Notes: a model not told the origin generated them from the sequence alone. A stretch of DNA of 29,373 nucleotides from Candidatus Bipolaricaulota bacterium (GCA_014360945.1 JACIWM010000008.1:1-29373), one strand, 5' to 3'; positions 14,500 to 23,080 are shown, counted from the first letter of the stretch. Translations and numbers: made by a program.

Positions 14500-17187
14500 A
14501 TGAGCATCCGCAACTTGGACAAGATCTTCAAACCTCAGAGGATTGCGGTCATCGGGGCCAGCAATAACCCCGGAAGCGTGGGCTATACTGTACTGAAAAA
14601 TTTGATCGGTTCCGGGTTTCCCGGTGTGGTTTATCCCGTGAACCCCCGACACGAGGCCGTCCAGGGAATCCATGCCTATCCCGATGTGAAAAGTCTTCCG
14701 CGTACTCCGGATTTGGCCGTCATCTGCACCCCGGCGGCCACCGTGCCCGATATTTTGGAGCAATGCGGTGAGGCCGGGATCCTCGGGGTGATCATCATCT
14801 CCGCGGGGTTCAAGGAGGCCGGGGAGGAAGGGCGAAGGCTCGAGGAACGCCTGAAGGAAACGATCCGGAAATTTGAGGGAATGCGGGTGATCGGGCCGAA
14901 TTGTTTAGGGGTGATCGTGCCCAGCCTTCGCCTCAACGCCAGCTTTGCCGCGGCCATGCCACCCGAGGGCCACGTGGCCTTCATCTCCCAATCCGGCGCT
15001 CTTTGCACCTCCGTTTTGGACTGGGCCATCGAGGAAGGGATCGGCTTTTCCTATTTCGTCTCCATCGGGAACATGGTGGACGTCACGTTCGGAGACCTCA
15101 TCGACTACTTCGGCGAGGACGAGCGGACCCGCTCCATCATCCTTTACGTGGAATCCATCATAGAGGCGCGACGGTTCATGTCTGCGGCCCGCGCTTTCTC
15201 CCGAACTAAGCCCATTGTGGTCTACAAAGCCGGAAGATTTGCGGAGTCCGCCCGAGCCGCGAGTTCCCACACGGGCGCCATGGCCGGGGAGGACGCCGTT
15301 TACGACGCGGCGTTTCGCCGAGCCGGCGCTGTCCGCGTCTACGAAATCGGGGAAATCTTCGACACCGCCGAGCTTTTGGCCCGGGTGCGGCCGCCCTTGG
15401 GGCCAAGGCTTGCCATCGTCACCAACGCCGGCGGGCCCGGCGTCATGGCCACCGACTCCCTCATCGCCCGCCGCGGCCAGCTCGCGGAACTCTCGCCAGA
15501 AACTTTGGAAAAACTCAACAAAATCCTGCCACCGTTCTGGTCCCATGGAAACCCCGTGGATGTCCTGGGAGATGCCTCGCCGGAGCGCTATGCCCAAGCT
15601 TTGGACGTGGTGCTCGCGGACCCTTCCGTGGATGCGGTGTTGGTGATCCTCACCCCGCAGGCCATGACGGATCCGACGGGGACGGCGCGGGCCGTGGCGG
15701 AGGTGGCGAAAAAGCACAAAAAGCCGGTTCTGGCCGCGTGGATGGGCGGCGCCTCCGTGCAAGAGGGGATTAACATCCTCAACCAAAGCGGCATTCCCAC
15801 CTATCTCACCCCCGACCAGGCGGTGCAGGCGTTCATGCACCTTGTGGATTACGGGCGAAATCTCGATCTCCTTTATCAGACGCCCCGGGAGATCCCGGTG
15901 GAATTCGCGGTGGACCGCCGCAAGATCCGGGAGGAATTTCTTCCTCAGCTCCGCCAGGCCAAAATCCTTGGGGAGCGAGAATCCAAGGCCATCCTCGCTG
16001 CGTATGGGATTCCCGTGACCATGCCGGAGTTGGCCCGCACCGAGGACGAGGCCGTGGCCCTCGCGAAAAAGCTGGGGTTCCCGGTGGTCCTGAAAATCCA
16101 CTCTCCGGACATTACCCATAAAACGGATGTGGGCGGGGTAGTGGTGGGACTCATCACTGAAGACGGGGTGCGTCAAGCCTTCCGTCGCATTCTGGAAAAC
16201 GTGCGGGAAAAGGCGCCCAAAGCCCGCATCGAAGGGGTCACGGTGCAAAGGATGGCTCCCACCGCACGAGGCGTGGAGATGATCCTTGGGGCCAAGAAAG
16301 ATCCGACGTTTGGAGCGGTGCTCATGGTGGGTGCCGGCGGGGTCACCGCGGAGGTTTTGCGTGACCGGTCCCTCGGCCTTCCTCCCCTGAACGAACGCCT
16401 GGCCACGCACCTTTTGGAGACACTACGGATCTGGCCCCTTCTTCAGGGCTTCCGGGGTCGGCCCCGCATGAACGTGGAAAAACTCCTCGAGGTCATCATG
16501 CGCTTCTCCTACCTCGTTGCGGATTTCCCGGAGATCCAGGAGGTCGACGTGAACCCGCTTTTGGTGACACCGGACGAGGTGGTGGCTGTGGACGCCCGGG
16601 TGGTGGTGGACGAGGAAGCCTTAGAAAACCCGCCGCGGCCCTACAGCCACCTCGTCATCCGCCCCTATCCCGAAGGTTATGAACGCTGGGTCACCCTCAA
16701 GGACGGAACCAAGGTCCTTCTTCGCCCCATCCGCCCCGAGGACGAGCCCCTCTGGCACGAGATGTTGGCCATCTCCTCCCGGGAATCCATCCGATTCCGG
16801 TTCCGCTACATCTTCAAAGAGACCACGCACCAGATGGCCATTCCCTACTGCTTCATCGACTACGACCGGGAGATGGCTATCGTGGGCATCGTGGAAGAGG
16901 ACGGAAGAAAGCGGATGATCGGGGTGGGAAGGCTCATCGCTGATCCGGACCGGGTGAACGCGGAATACGCGGTGTTCGTGGCCGATCCGTGGCAGAATAA
17001 GGGGCTAGGCGGGATCCTCACCGACTATTGCTTGGAGATCGCGCGGAACTGGGGCATCCGGCGGGTCACGGCGGAGACCACGCCCGACAACGTCCGAATG
17101 ATCAGGATCTTCGAGAAGCGCGGGTTTAAACTCGAGTACCGCACGGAAGAAAGTGTGATTCTCGCCGCGAAACCCTTGGAGGAGTAA
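14500..17187 (+). CDS. ADP-forming acyl-CoA (acetate-CoA) ligase fused to a GNAT acetyltransferase
   Basis: An 895-residue fusion. Residues about 1-460 are the alpha part (CoA-binding IAVIGASNNPGSVGY, then succinyl-CoA-ligase-like domains), with SSHTGAMAGEDAVYDAAF carrying the phospho-histidine at His257. Residues about 470-700 are the ATP-grasp beta part (ILAAYGIPVTMP, FPVVLKIHSPDITHKTDVGGV with His540). Residues about 730-895 form a GNAT domain with the acetyl-CoA loop WQNKGLGG at 831-838. NDP-forming acetyl-CoA synthetases make ATP from acetyl-CoA, ADP and phosphate, or run in reverse. The overall layout matches Pat/YfiQ protein acetyltransferases, but those are described as lacking the catalytic histidine, which is present here. 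Both activities are therefore possible. GGGGAGG 6 bases upstream supports ATG 14500. It converges on acs. Confidence 0.92.
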   Translation: MSIRNLDKIFKPQRIAVIGASNNPGSVGYTVLKNLIGSGFPGVVYPVNPRHEAVQGIHAYPDVKSLPRTPDLAVICTPAATVPDILEQCGEAGILGVIIISAGFKEAGEEGRRLEERLKETIRKFEGMRVIGPNCLGVIVPSLRLNASFAAAMPPEGHVAFISQSGALCTSVLDWAIEEGIGFSYFVSIGNMVDVTFGDLIDYFGEDERTRSIILYVESIIEARRFMSAARAFSRTKPIVVYKAGRFAESARAASSHTGAMAGEDAVYDAAFRRAGAVRVYEIGEIFDTAELLARVRPPLGPRLAIVTNAGGPGVMATDSLIARRGQLAELSPETLEKLNKILPPFWSHGNPVDVLGDASPERYAQALDVVLADPSVDAVLVILTPQAMTDPTGTARAVAEVAKKHKKPVLAAWMGGASVQEGINILNQSGIPTYLTPDQAVQAFMHLVDYGRNLDLLYQTPREIPVEFAVDRRKIREEFLPQLRQAKILGERESKAILAAYGIPVTMPELARTEDEAVALAKKLGFPVVLKIHSPDITHKTDVGGVVVGLITEDGVRQAFRRILENVREKAPKARIEGVTVQRMAPTARGVEMILGAKKDPTFGAVLMVGAGGVTAEVLRDRSLGLPPLNERLATHLLETLRIWPLLQGFRGRPRMNVEKLLEVIMRFSYLVADFPEIQEVDVNPLLVTPDEVVAVDARVVVDEEALENPPRPYSHLVIRPYPEGYERWVTLKDGTKVLLRPIRPEDEPLWHEMLAISSRESIRFRFRYIFKETTHQMAIPYCFIDYDREMAIVGIVEEDGRKRMIGVGRLIADPDRVNAEYAVFVADPWQNKGLGGILTDYCLEIARNWGIRRVTAETTPDNVRMIRIFEKRGFKLEYRTEESVILAAKPLEE

Positions 17188-17225
17188 AAAAGAGGGGCGG
17201 GTTTTCCCGCCCCTCCCGAGTTTTT
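17185..17225. terminator. Bidirectional intrinsic terminator between the CoA-ligase/GNAT gene and acs
   Basis: A perfect 10-bp stem GAGGGGCGGG/CCCGCCCCTC (17192-17201 with 17206-17215) closes a TTTT loop. A run of A before it supplies a U-tract for acs transcripts on the minus strand. TTTTT at 17221-17225 serves the plus strand, a few bases after the stem. It is the strongest terminator in the window. Confidence 0.92.
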
Positions 17226-19179
17226 AACCCTTGTAGCCTACGAGCCTCTTGAGCTCCTCTACGCACTCGGGGTTGCGGAGGGTGGTGACGTCGCCCACCG
17301 GCTCGCCCCGTACGAGGGCCTTGAGGATCCGGCGCATGATCTTTCCCGAGCGGGTCTTGGGCACGTCCTCCACGAAGTAGAGCTCCGCCGGTCGCGCCGT
17401 GGGGCCGATGTATTTGTCCACGGTCTTGATGAGCTCCTTCTTGAGATCCTCGGAGGGCTGAGCGCCGGCCTTGAGGAGGACAAAGGCCACGGGAACCTCG
17501 CCCTTGACCTCGTCCGGCCGGGAGACCACAGCCACCTCCGATACCAGCGGGTGCTGGGAGAGGGCGTCCTCCACCTCGGCCGTGGCCAGTCTGTGCCCAG
17601 CCACGTTCATCACGTCGTCCACCCGCCCGGTGATGCGGATGTTGCCCATCTCATCCATACGGGCGCCGTCTCTTGTGAAGTAGAGCCTCGGCCCGAACTC
17701 CCCAAAGTAGGTGGCCCGGAATTTCTCCGGGTCACCGTAGAGACCGCGGGTGAGGGATGGCGGGAAGGGTGGCTCCAAGACGAGATACCCACCCTCGCCG
17801 GGCTTAACCGGCGTGCCCCCGGCATCCACGATTTTGGCGCGGATTCCCGGGAAAGGTCGGCCGGCCACGGTGGGGATGAACGGACCAATGCCGGGGAGAG
17901 CTTGCACACAGGTGGCCCCGGTCTCCGTCTGCCACCAGGTGTCGATGATCGGACAGCGCTCGCCACCGATGACCTTGAAGTACCAGAGCCACGCCTCCTC
18001 ATTGATGGGCTCGCCCACCGTACCCAGGACCCGGAGGGTGGAAAGGTCGTGCTTCTTGGGCCACTCCTCGCCCCATTTCACGTGCATGCGGATGGCCGTG
18101 GGCGCGGTGTAGTACACCGTGACTTTGTGCTTTTCGATGATCCGCCACATGCGCCCGAAGTCGGGATAATCCGGGGACCCTTCGTAGATCACGGTGGTTA
18201 CCCCGTTCATAAGGGGGCCATAGTTCAGGTAAGAATGGCCGGTGATCCAACCCACATCTGCGGTGCACCAGTGGATATCGTCCTCGTGGAGGTTGAAGTC
18301 CCATTTGCAAGTGGTGTAGACCTGGACAGCATAGCCGCCGGTAGTGTGCATCACGCCCTTGGGTTTTCCGGTGGTTCCGGAGGTGTAGAGGATGAAGGCG
18401 AGATCCTCGCTGTCCATAGGCTCGGCTGGGCAGAAATCCTTCTGCCCAGCCACAAGCTCGTGGTACCACAGGTCACGGTTGGGATTCATGGGAATGGCAT
18501 GTCCAGTACGGCGCACCACGATGATCTTTTCCACCTTGGTTCCCGCAATGGCCTGATCCGCTTGAGGCTTGAGATCCACAAGCTTTCCGCGGCGCCAATA
18601 CCCGTCAGCAGTGATGAGGACCTTCGCGCCTGAGTCCAGAAGACGATCGCGCAAGGATTCCGCGGAGAATGCGGAGAACACCACGGTGTGCACGGCGCCG
18701 ATGCGCACACAGGCCTGCATGGCGATCACGGCCTCGGGGATCATGGGAAGGTAAATAGCGACCCGATCGCCCTTTTGGACCCCGAGGCTTTTCAGGGCGT
18801 TGGCCAGGCGCGAGACTTCCCGGAGGAGTTCTTTATAGGTGAGGAAGCGGTTGGGCTCATCAGGAGGCTCGGGCTCCCAGATAATGGCTACCTTATCTCC
18901 CCGCCCCGCCTCCACATGGCGGTCGATGGAGTTGTAGGAGAGATTGAGCTTTCCACCCACAAACCATTTGTAGGCGTACGGCTCGTCGATATAGGTCTCC
19001 TTCCACTTCTCAAACCACGCGATCTCTTCCGCGCGCTTTGCCCAGAATCCCACGGGATCAGCGGCAGCCTCTTCGTAGATCTTGGGATCGGAAACCCAGG
19101 CCCGCTCCTTCATCTCTTCTGTCGGCCAGTACCAGTTCTCCCGCTGGGGATCAGGCTGAACCCACTTCCTGTTGTTCAC
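17224..19179 (-). CDS. acs: Acetyl-CoA synthetase (AMP-forming)
   Basis: A 651-residue cytoplasmic enzyme activating acetate with ATP and CoA to acetyl-CoA, AMP and pyrophosphate. Motifs in order are the N-terminal WFVGGKLNLSYNSIDRH, the P-loop YTSGTTGKPKGVMHTTGGY, DTWWQTETG with the tryptophan that restricts the pocket to acetate, and TGRVDDVMNVAGHRL. The C-terminal VPKTRSGKIMRRIL has the catalytic lysine (Lys613), the residue controlled by acetylation in Salmonella Acs. Length is exactly that of Acs. The start is GTG 19179 with AAAGGAGGTGG upstream. The gene opposes the GNAT-bearing CoA ligase across a shared terminator. Confidence 0.97.
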   Translation of the reverse strand: MNNRKWVQPDPQRENWYWPTEEMKERAWVSDPKIYEEAAADPVGFWAKRAEEIAWFEKWKETYIDEPYAYKWFVGGKLNLSYNSIDRHVEAGRGDKVAIIWEPEPPDEPNRFLTYKELLREVSRLANALKSLGVQKGDRVAIYLPMIPEAVIAMQACVRIGAVHTVVFSAFSAESLRDRLLDSGAKVLITADGYWRRGKLVDLKPQADQAIAGTKVEKIIVVRRTGHAIPMNPNRDLWYHELVAGQKDFCPAEPMDSEDLAFILYTSGTTGKPKGVMHTTGGYAVQVYTTCKWDFNLHEDDIHWCTADVGWITGHSYLNYGPLMNGVTTVIYEGSPDYPDFGRMWRIIEKHKVTVYYTAPTAIRMHVKWGEEWPKKHDLSTLRVLGTVGEPINEEAWLWYFKVIGGERCPIIDTWWQTETGATCVQALPGIGPFIPTVAGRPFPGIRAKIVDAGGTPVKPGEGGYLVLEPPFPPSLTRGLYGDPEKFRATYFGEFGPRLYFTRDGARMDEMGNIRITGRVDDVMNVAGHRLATAEVEDALSQHPLVSEVAVVSRPDEVKGEVPVAFVLLKAGAQPSEDLKKELIKTVDKYIGPTARPAELYFVEDVPKTRSGKIMRRILKALVRGEPVGDVTTLRNPECVEELKRLVGYKG

Positions 19180-19223
19180 CGTTTTCCACCTCCTTTTGTG
19201 ATTCCTTGAGCAACCGAACTCCC

Positions 19224-19251
19224 ATCATACTCGCTTCCTTTGCCCGTTCAA
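19224..19251 (-). promoter_or_regulatory. acs promoter
   Basis: On the minus strand, TTGAAC (19246-19251) and TATGAT (19224-19229) are 16 bases apart. They predict a leader of about 37 bases containing the strong AGGAGGTGG ribosome-binding site of acs (about 19187-19195). Confidence 0.55.
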
Positions 19252-19259
19252 CGTGGTTT

Positions 19260-19288
19260 TTGCAAAAGGAGCACCTCCTCTGTACAAC
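19260..19288 (+). promoter_or_regulatory. Putative promoter of the DUF502-accDA operon, leaderless spacing
   Basis: TTGCAA (19260-19265) and TACAAC (19283-19288) are separated by 17 bases. The -10 ends 8 bases before ATG 19297 with no Shine-Dalgarno between. The spacer contains GGAGcacCTCC, a small inverted repeat. Confidence 0.4.
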
Positions 19289-19296
19289 TTTTTGAA

Positions 19297-19929
19297 ATGC
19301 GGGCGTTGCGGTGGATGCGCGCGAACTTTTTTGCCGGGCTTGTGGCCGTCTTTCCCTTGGGCCTCACCGCCCTTTTTCTCTGGTTCCTGTACCGCTGGGC
19401 CTATAGCCTCTTTGGCCCCCACACGGCTTTGGCCTCCCTCATGCGCCGCACCATCGGGATCTACATCCCCGGCACAGAGATCATCGCCGGAATTTTTGTG
19501 ATCATTTTGGTGGGGGTGGTAGCGCGGCATTGGCTGGGTCGGGCCGTGCTTGGGACCATAGAACGCGGTCTTCTTCGCGTCCCTTTCGTGCGCCGGCTCT
19601 ATTGGGCTGGGCGGCAACTCTCCCGCTATCTTTTACGGGAACATGGAGCTCCCCAAGGCCGCGTGGTCCTTGTGGAATTCCCCGGACCGGGAAGCTACGT
19701 TTTGGGCATGCTCACCGCGGAGAAAGTGGAGGTTGTGAGCAACACCATGGGCCGCAACCTGGCCGCAGTATACATTCCCACCGCTCCCAACCCCCTAAGC
19801 GGCTGGGTCCTCTTCGTACCCAAGGAACAGGTCATCCCCACCACCCTCGGCGTGGATGAAGGGCTGAGCTTGGTCCTGTCCGCAGGGCTTTTGGTGAAGG
19901 AGGAGGACGATGCCGATCGGGAGGGATAG
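19297..19929 (+). CDS. DUF502 family integral membrane protein
   Basis: A 210-residue protein with two N-terminal membrane helices (residues about 10-32, FFAGLVAVFPLGLTALFLWFLY; and about 60-85, EIIAGIFVIILVGVVARHWLG). A conserved soluble region follows (IERGLLRVPFVRRLYWAGRQL, VVLVEFPGPGSYVLGMLTAE, AAVYIPTAPNPLSGWVLFVPKEQVIPT). These are the hallmarks of DUF502, a widespread bacterial and plant (COV1-like) membrane family of unknown biochemical role. The frame opens further upstream, but homology begins at ATG 19297; ATG 19315 is an alternative. It overlaps accD by 20 bases and heads that operon. Confidence 0.88.
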   Translation: MRALRWMRANFFAGLVAVFPLGLTALFLWFLYRWAYSLFGPHTALASLMRRTIGIYIPGTEIIAGIFVIILVGVVARHWLGRAVLGTIERGLLRVPFVRRLYWAGRQLSRYLLREHGAPQGRVVLVEFPGPGSYVLGMLTAEKVEVVSNTMGRNLAAVYIPTAPNPLSGWVLFVPKEQVIPTTLGVDEGLSLVLSAGLLVKEEDDADREG

Positions 19930-20755
19930 GCGGGACCGCTACGCCCGGGTGGAGGTGAGCCCTTCTTCCGAGCCACTTTGGGTGCGTTGCGAGTCCTGCG
20001 GGGAGCTCATCTTTCGTCGAAAACTTCAGGAACACCAATACATCTGCCCCCGCTGCGGAGCTTACTTTTTCCTTTCCGCCCAAGAACGCGTGGATGCTTT
20101 GGCCGATCCTGAAAGTTTTCAGGCCTTTCCTCCCCCGAACATTCCCGAGGATCCCCTGAACTTTGTCGATCAGGTCCCGTACAAGGAACGGCTTTCCCGG
20201 GCCCGCGCGGAAACCGGCCTTTTCGAGGCAGCCATAGCCGGAATAGCCAAGATTCAAGGCATCCCCGTGGTTCTGGCCGCCATGGACTTCCGCTTCGTGG
20301 GGGGAAGCATGGGGATCGGGGTGGGCGAGATCCTCGCCTCGTCCATGGAGCAGGCTGCAGAAAAGAAACTGCCCTTCGTCCTCGTTGTCTCCTCCGGTGG
20401 AGCTCGTGTGCAGGAGGGCGTTCTCTCCCTTCTTCAGATGGCAAAAGTAGTGGCCGCGCGGGAGACCCTGGCCCAAGCCGCCGTGCCCTATATTGCCGTT
20501 CTCACCTATCCCTCCACGGGTGGGGTCCTGGCTTCCATCGGGAGCATCGCGGATATCACCATCGCGGAAGAAGGAGCATTGATCGGGTTTGCCGGGCCCA
20601 GGGTGATCGAGCAGACCACGGGCGAGAAACTCCCTCCAGGCTTTCAGACGGCCAAATTCGCCCTGGAACACGGGCTGGTGGATGCAGTGGTGCCGCGGGC
20701 CAAGCTTCGCGAGGAGCTGGTTCGCGCCCTCTCCACCCTGGTGGAGCAGTCATGA
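19910..20755 (+). CDS. accD: Acetyl-CoA carboxylase carboxyltransferase subunit beta
   Basis: A 281-residue subunit of the carboxyltransferase that moves CO2 from biotin to acetyl-CoA, giving malonyl-CoA for fatty acid synthesis; it works as a tetramer with AccA. The N-terminal zinc ribbon has Cys27, Cys30, Cys46 and Cys49. The crotonase-like core shows FVGGSMGIGVGE, SSGGARVQEG, YPSTGGVLASIGSIADI and GFAGPRVIEQTTGEKLPPGFQTAKF. Length is normal. GGAGGAGG just upstream of ATG 19910 supports the start within the end of the DUF502 gene. Its stop overlaps accA by 4 bases (ATGA). Confidence 0.97.
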   Translation: MPIGRDRRDRYARVEVSPSSEPLWVRCESCGELIFRRKLQEHQYICPRCGAYFFLSAQERVDALADPESFQAFPPPNIPEDPLNFVDQVPYKERLSRARAETGLFEAAIAGIAKIQGIPVVLAAMDFRFVGGSMGIGVGEILASSMEQAAEKKLPFVLVVSSGGARVQEGVLSLLQMAKVVAARETLAQAAVPYIAVLTYPSTGGVLASIGSIADITIAEEGALIGFAGPRVIEQTTGEKLPPGFQTAKFALEHGLVDAVVPRAKLREELVRALSTLVEQS

Positions 20756-21696
20756 ACGAACGGGAGCGCCTGAAAATTTTGGAGGAAAAAGCCGCGGAAC
20801 TCCGCAAACTCGCGGAGGAAAACGCCCTCGATCTCTCCGCGGAGATCGCTATTTTGGAGCAGAAGATCGCAGAAATAAAAAGGGCTTTGGAGCAGGGGCC
20901 TTCTGCCTGGGAAAGGGTGCAATTGGCCCGCCGGCCGGATCGGCCAAGCGGCCTTCCCCTCGTGGAGGCTTTATGTCAAAGTTTTTATGAACTCCGCGGA
21001 GACAGGATCGTGGGCGACGATCCGGCGTTGCGTGGGGGGCTCGCCAAACTTGGCGGAAAAAGAATTGCCGTGCTTTTCCATCATCGCGGAGGCACCCCCG
21101 AGGAGCAGCGCCGATCACGGTTCGGCATGGCCTCCGCGCAAGGGTATTGGAAAGCCCGGAGGATCATGGAAGTGGCCGCACGTTTGCGCCTTCCCCTTCT
21201 TTCCCTCATCAACACGCCGGGAGCCTATCCTGGGGTGCAGGCCGAATCCCACAATATCGCCGGTGCCATTGCTTCCTGCATTTGGCAGATGCTGCGCCAT
21301 CCCGCACCCACGGTGGCGGTGATTTTGGGCGAGGGAGGATCAGGAGGAGCAGTGGCCATCGCTGTGGCTGACCGAGTGTTGATGCTGGAGAACGCCACCT
21401 ATTCCGTGATCTCCCCGGAAGGCGCGGCCTCCATCCTCTGGAAGGACGCAAAACTCGCGGAGAAGGCCGCGGAGAATTTGAAGCTTACAGCCCAGGATCT
21501 TTTGGTCCTTGGTGTGGTGGACGAAGTGATTCCCGAGCCTCCGGGCGGGGCCCATACGGACTTCGCCAAGACCGTGGAATCGGTGCGAGACGCGGTCCTG
21601 CGACATCTTGCGGAGCTTTCGGCCCTTCCCCTGGACGAGCTCCTTCGGTTGCGGTACAAACGCTATCGGCATGTGGGAGGTACGGACCAGGCCTAG
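20752..21696 (+). CDS. accA: Acetyl-CoA carboxylase carboxyltransferase subunit alpha
   Basis: A 314-residue partner of AccD. An N-terminal helical segment (ERLKILEEKAAELRKLAEENALDLSAEIAILEQKIAEIKRAL) is followed by the family core: ELRGDRIVGDDPALRGGLA, NTPGAYPGVQAESHNIAGAI, GEGGSGGAVAIAVADRVLMLENATYSVISPEGAASILWKD, and LLVLGVVDEVIPEPPGGAH. The 4-base ATGA overlap with accD indicates translational coupling and equal subunit production. It ends in TAG and overlaps the Crp/Fnr gene by 26 bases. The biotin carboxylase and biotin carrier genes are not in this window. Confidence 0.97.
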   Translation: MNERERLKILEEKAAELRKLAEENALDLSAEIAILEQKIAEIKRALEQGPSAWERVQLARRPDRPSGLPLVEALCQSFYELRGDRIVGDDPALRGGLAKLGGKRIAVLFHHRGGTPEEQRRSRFGMASAQGYWKARRIMEVAARLRLPLLSLINTPGAYPGVQAESHNIAGAIASCIWQMLRHPAPTVAVILGEGGSGGAVAIAVADRVLMLENATYSVISPEGAASILWKDAKLAEKAAENLKLTAQDLLVLGVVDEVIPEPPGGAHTDFAKTVESVRDAVLRHLAELSALPLDELLRLRYKRYRHVGGTDQA

Positions 21697-22423
21697 CCGG
21701 GCCCAGGAACTTTGTCGGGCTTGTGACCACGCATGCTCTTACCTATTTGCCAGTCTTCCCGATTCCGCCCGCATGGAACTCGCCTCCGTCATGCATCCCA
21801 TCGAAGTGGATGCGGGAGAGCTCGTTTTTTACGAGGGCCTCCCTGCCCATGGCCTTTACATCCTGTGCGAGGGGAAGATCAAGGTGGCCAAGCGGTTAAA
21901 GGGCGGGCGATCCCAGATCCTGAAGCTTCTCGCGCCCGGCGAGGTCTTGGGGGAGAAAACCTTGTTCGATCAGGAAACCTACACTTGCTACGCCAAGGCT
22001 TTGGAGCTCTCCCGCCTTATGTTCATCGCCCGCGAGGATTTTCTCGCGTTCATCCGCAAGTACCCGGACGTGGCCATTCGCCTCATCGAAAAGCTTTCCC
22101 GTGAGCTCAAGGCCTTCGGGGAAAAACTCGTGGAGATCTCCGCTCATTCCGCGAAGGAGCGGCTGGCCCGGGTGCTTTTGGAGCTGGCCCGGGCCTTTGG
22201 GAAGGAAACCCCGGAGGGATGGGACCTGGGGGTGGAGCTTCCCCGCGCGGAACTTGCAGAGATGGCTGGGCTCACCACGGAGACCACGGTGCGCATCCTT
22301 TCCGAGTTCAAAAGCCGCGGCCTCATTTCCCTGCCGGGCCGAAGGATCGTGATCCTGAAACCAGAGGAACTGCAGGCCATGGCCCATCCGTTCCGCACGT
22401 ATCTTCGGGAAAACCTCATTTGA
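21671..22423 (+). CDS. Crp/Fnr family transcriptional regulator with N-terminal cysteine cluster
   Basis: A 250-residue regulator. An N-terminal extension contains ELCRACDHACSYLF with Cys15, Cys18 and Cys22. It is followed by a cyclic-nucleotide-type beta-roll (ELVFYEGLPAHGLYILCEGKIKVAK, LLAPGEVLGEKTLF), a long dimerisation helix, and a C-terminal winged helix with recognition segment ELAEMAGLTTETTVRILSEFKSRGLI. Cys66 or Cys106 could supply a fourth ligand, so an oxygen- or redox-sensing [4Fe-4S] cluster, as in FNR, is plausible but unproven; the spacing differs from E. coli FNR. ATG 21671 lies inside accA (26-base overlap) without a clear Shine-Dalgarno. The next gene starts on its stop codon. 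Its regulon is unknown. Confidence 0.88.
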   Translation: MWEVRTRPSRAQELCRACDHACSYLFASLPDSARMELASVMHPIEVDAGELVFYEGLPAHGLYILCEGKIKVAKRLKGGRSQILKLLAPGEVLGEKTLFDQETYTCYAKALELSRLMFIAREDFLAFIRKYPDVAIRLIEKLSRELKAFGEKLVEISAHSAKERLARVLLELARAFGKETPEGWDLGVELPRAELAEMAGLTTETTVRILSEFKSRGLISLPGRRIVILKPEELQAMAHPFRTYLRENLI

Positions 22424-22893
22424 TGAAAAAAATTCTCCTGGGACTTGGAAATCCCCTTGGCTGCGACGACGGCGTGGGATTTTATGTGGCTTCCACGTTT
22501 CGTGCACCTGGTTGGCTGGCGATCCCAGCAACCACCTTGGAAAACGTTTGGGGGATTATCGAGAGAGAAAAGCCGGAAAAACTCGTGATTGTGGATGCGG
22601 CAGAAATGGGGCTTCCGCCGGGATCCATTCGCCGGCTGCCTCTAAAGGAAGGAGCGGAGATGATCGGTTCCACCCATGGCCTTCCCCTTTCCCTTCTTTT
22701 TTCGCTGGCAAAGGTAAACGAGATTGTGCTCATCGGAATCCAGCCCAAGGAGTATGGAGTGGGCGAAGGTCTCAGCCCCGAACTCCAATCCGCCGCCACC
22801 TTCTTGGCCCGCCTTCTCCAAGAGAACCGAGAACATGAAATCCCCGCGTTCATTCCGGAACAAGCCCGCGAAGTCAGGGGCACCCCGGCCTAG
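22423..22893 (+). CDS. [NiFe]-hydrogenase maturation protease (HycI/HyaD family)
   Basis: A 156-residue endopeptidase of the type that clips the C-terminal tail from the hydrogenase large subunit after nickel insertion. It starts MKKILLGLGNPLGCDDGVGFYVA, the family's GxGNxxxxDDGxG signature with an acidic metal ligand. It has LVIVDAAEMGLPPGSIRRL, holding the second ligand region, and STHGLPLSLLF with the histidine ligand; IGIQPKEYGVGEGLSPEL is also family-typical. The ATG shares one base with the upstream Crp/Fnr stop codon. No hydrogenase structural or hyp genes are in the window, so its substrate must be encoded elsewhere. Ends in TAG. Confidence 0.9.
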   Translation: MKKILLGLGNPLGCDDGVGFYVASTFRAPGWLAIPATTLENVWGIIEREKPEKLVIVDAAEMGLPPGSIRRLPLKEGAEMIGSTHGLPLSLLFSLAKVNEIVLIGIQPKEYGVGEGLSPELQSAATFLARLLQENREHEIPAFIPEQAREVRGTPA

Positions 22894-23048
22894 GTTTACC
22901 ACCAAAAGTGACGCTTCGTTGCGTTAAGCCGGTGCACAAGGCTTCAGAAATAGCCTCCTACGTCAATAGCTATCCCGAATCGTCACCGGCCGCTTATTCA
23001 AAAAGGCGTTAATAACTTAGGAACCTGAAATTCGGTAAACCCACTGGG

Positions 23049-23080
23049 CTCGTATTGCCCGACGGCCCGTCAGGAACGAG
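23049..23080. other. Compound inverted repeat in the intergenic region
   Basis: Outer arms CTCGT (23049-23053) and ACGAG (23076-23080) enclose an inner GACGG/CCGTC pair, giving an imperfect hairpin with small bulges. No T-run follows, so it is not a normal intrinsic terminator. Function unknown. Confidence 0.35.

Noticed and set aside
14905..16410. 501-codon minus-strand open frame inside the CoA-ligase/GNAT gene
   Set aside because: It is antisense to well-conserved domains and is His/Gly/Arg-rich low-information sequence.
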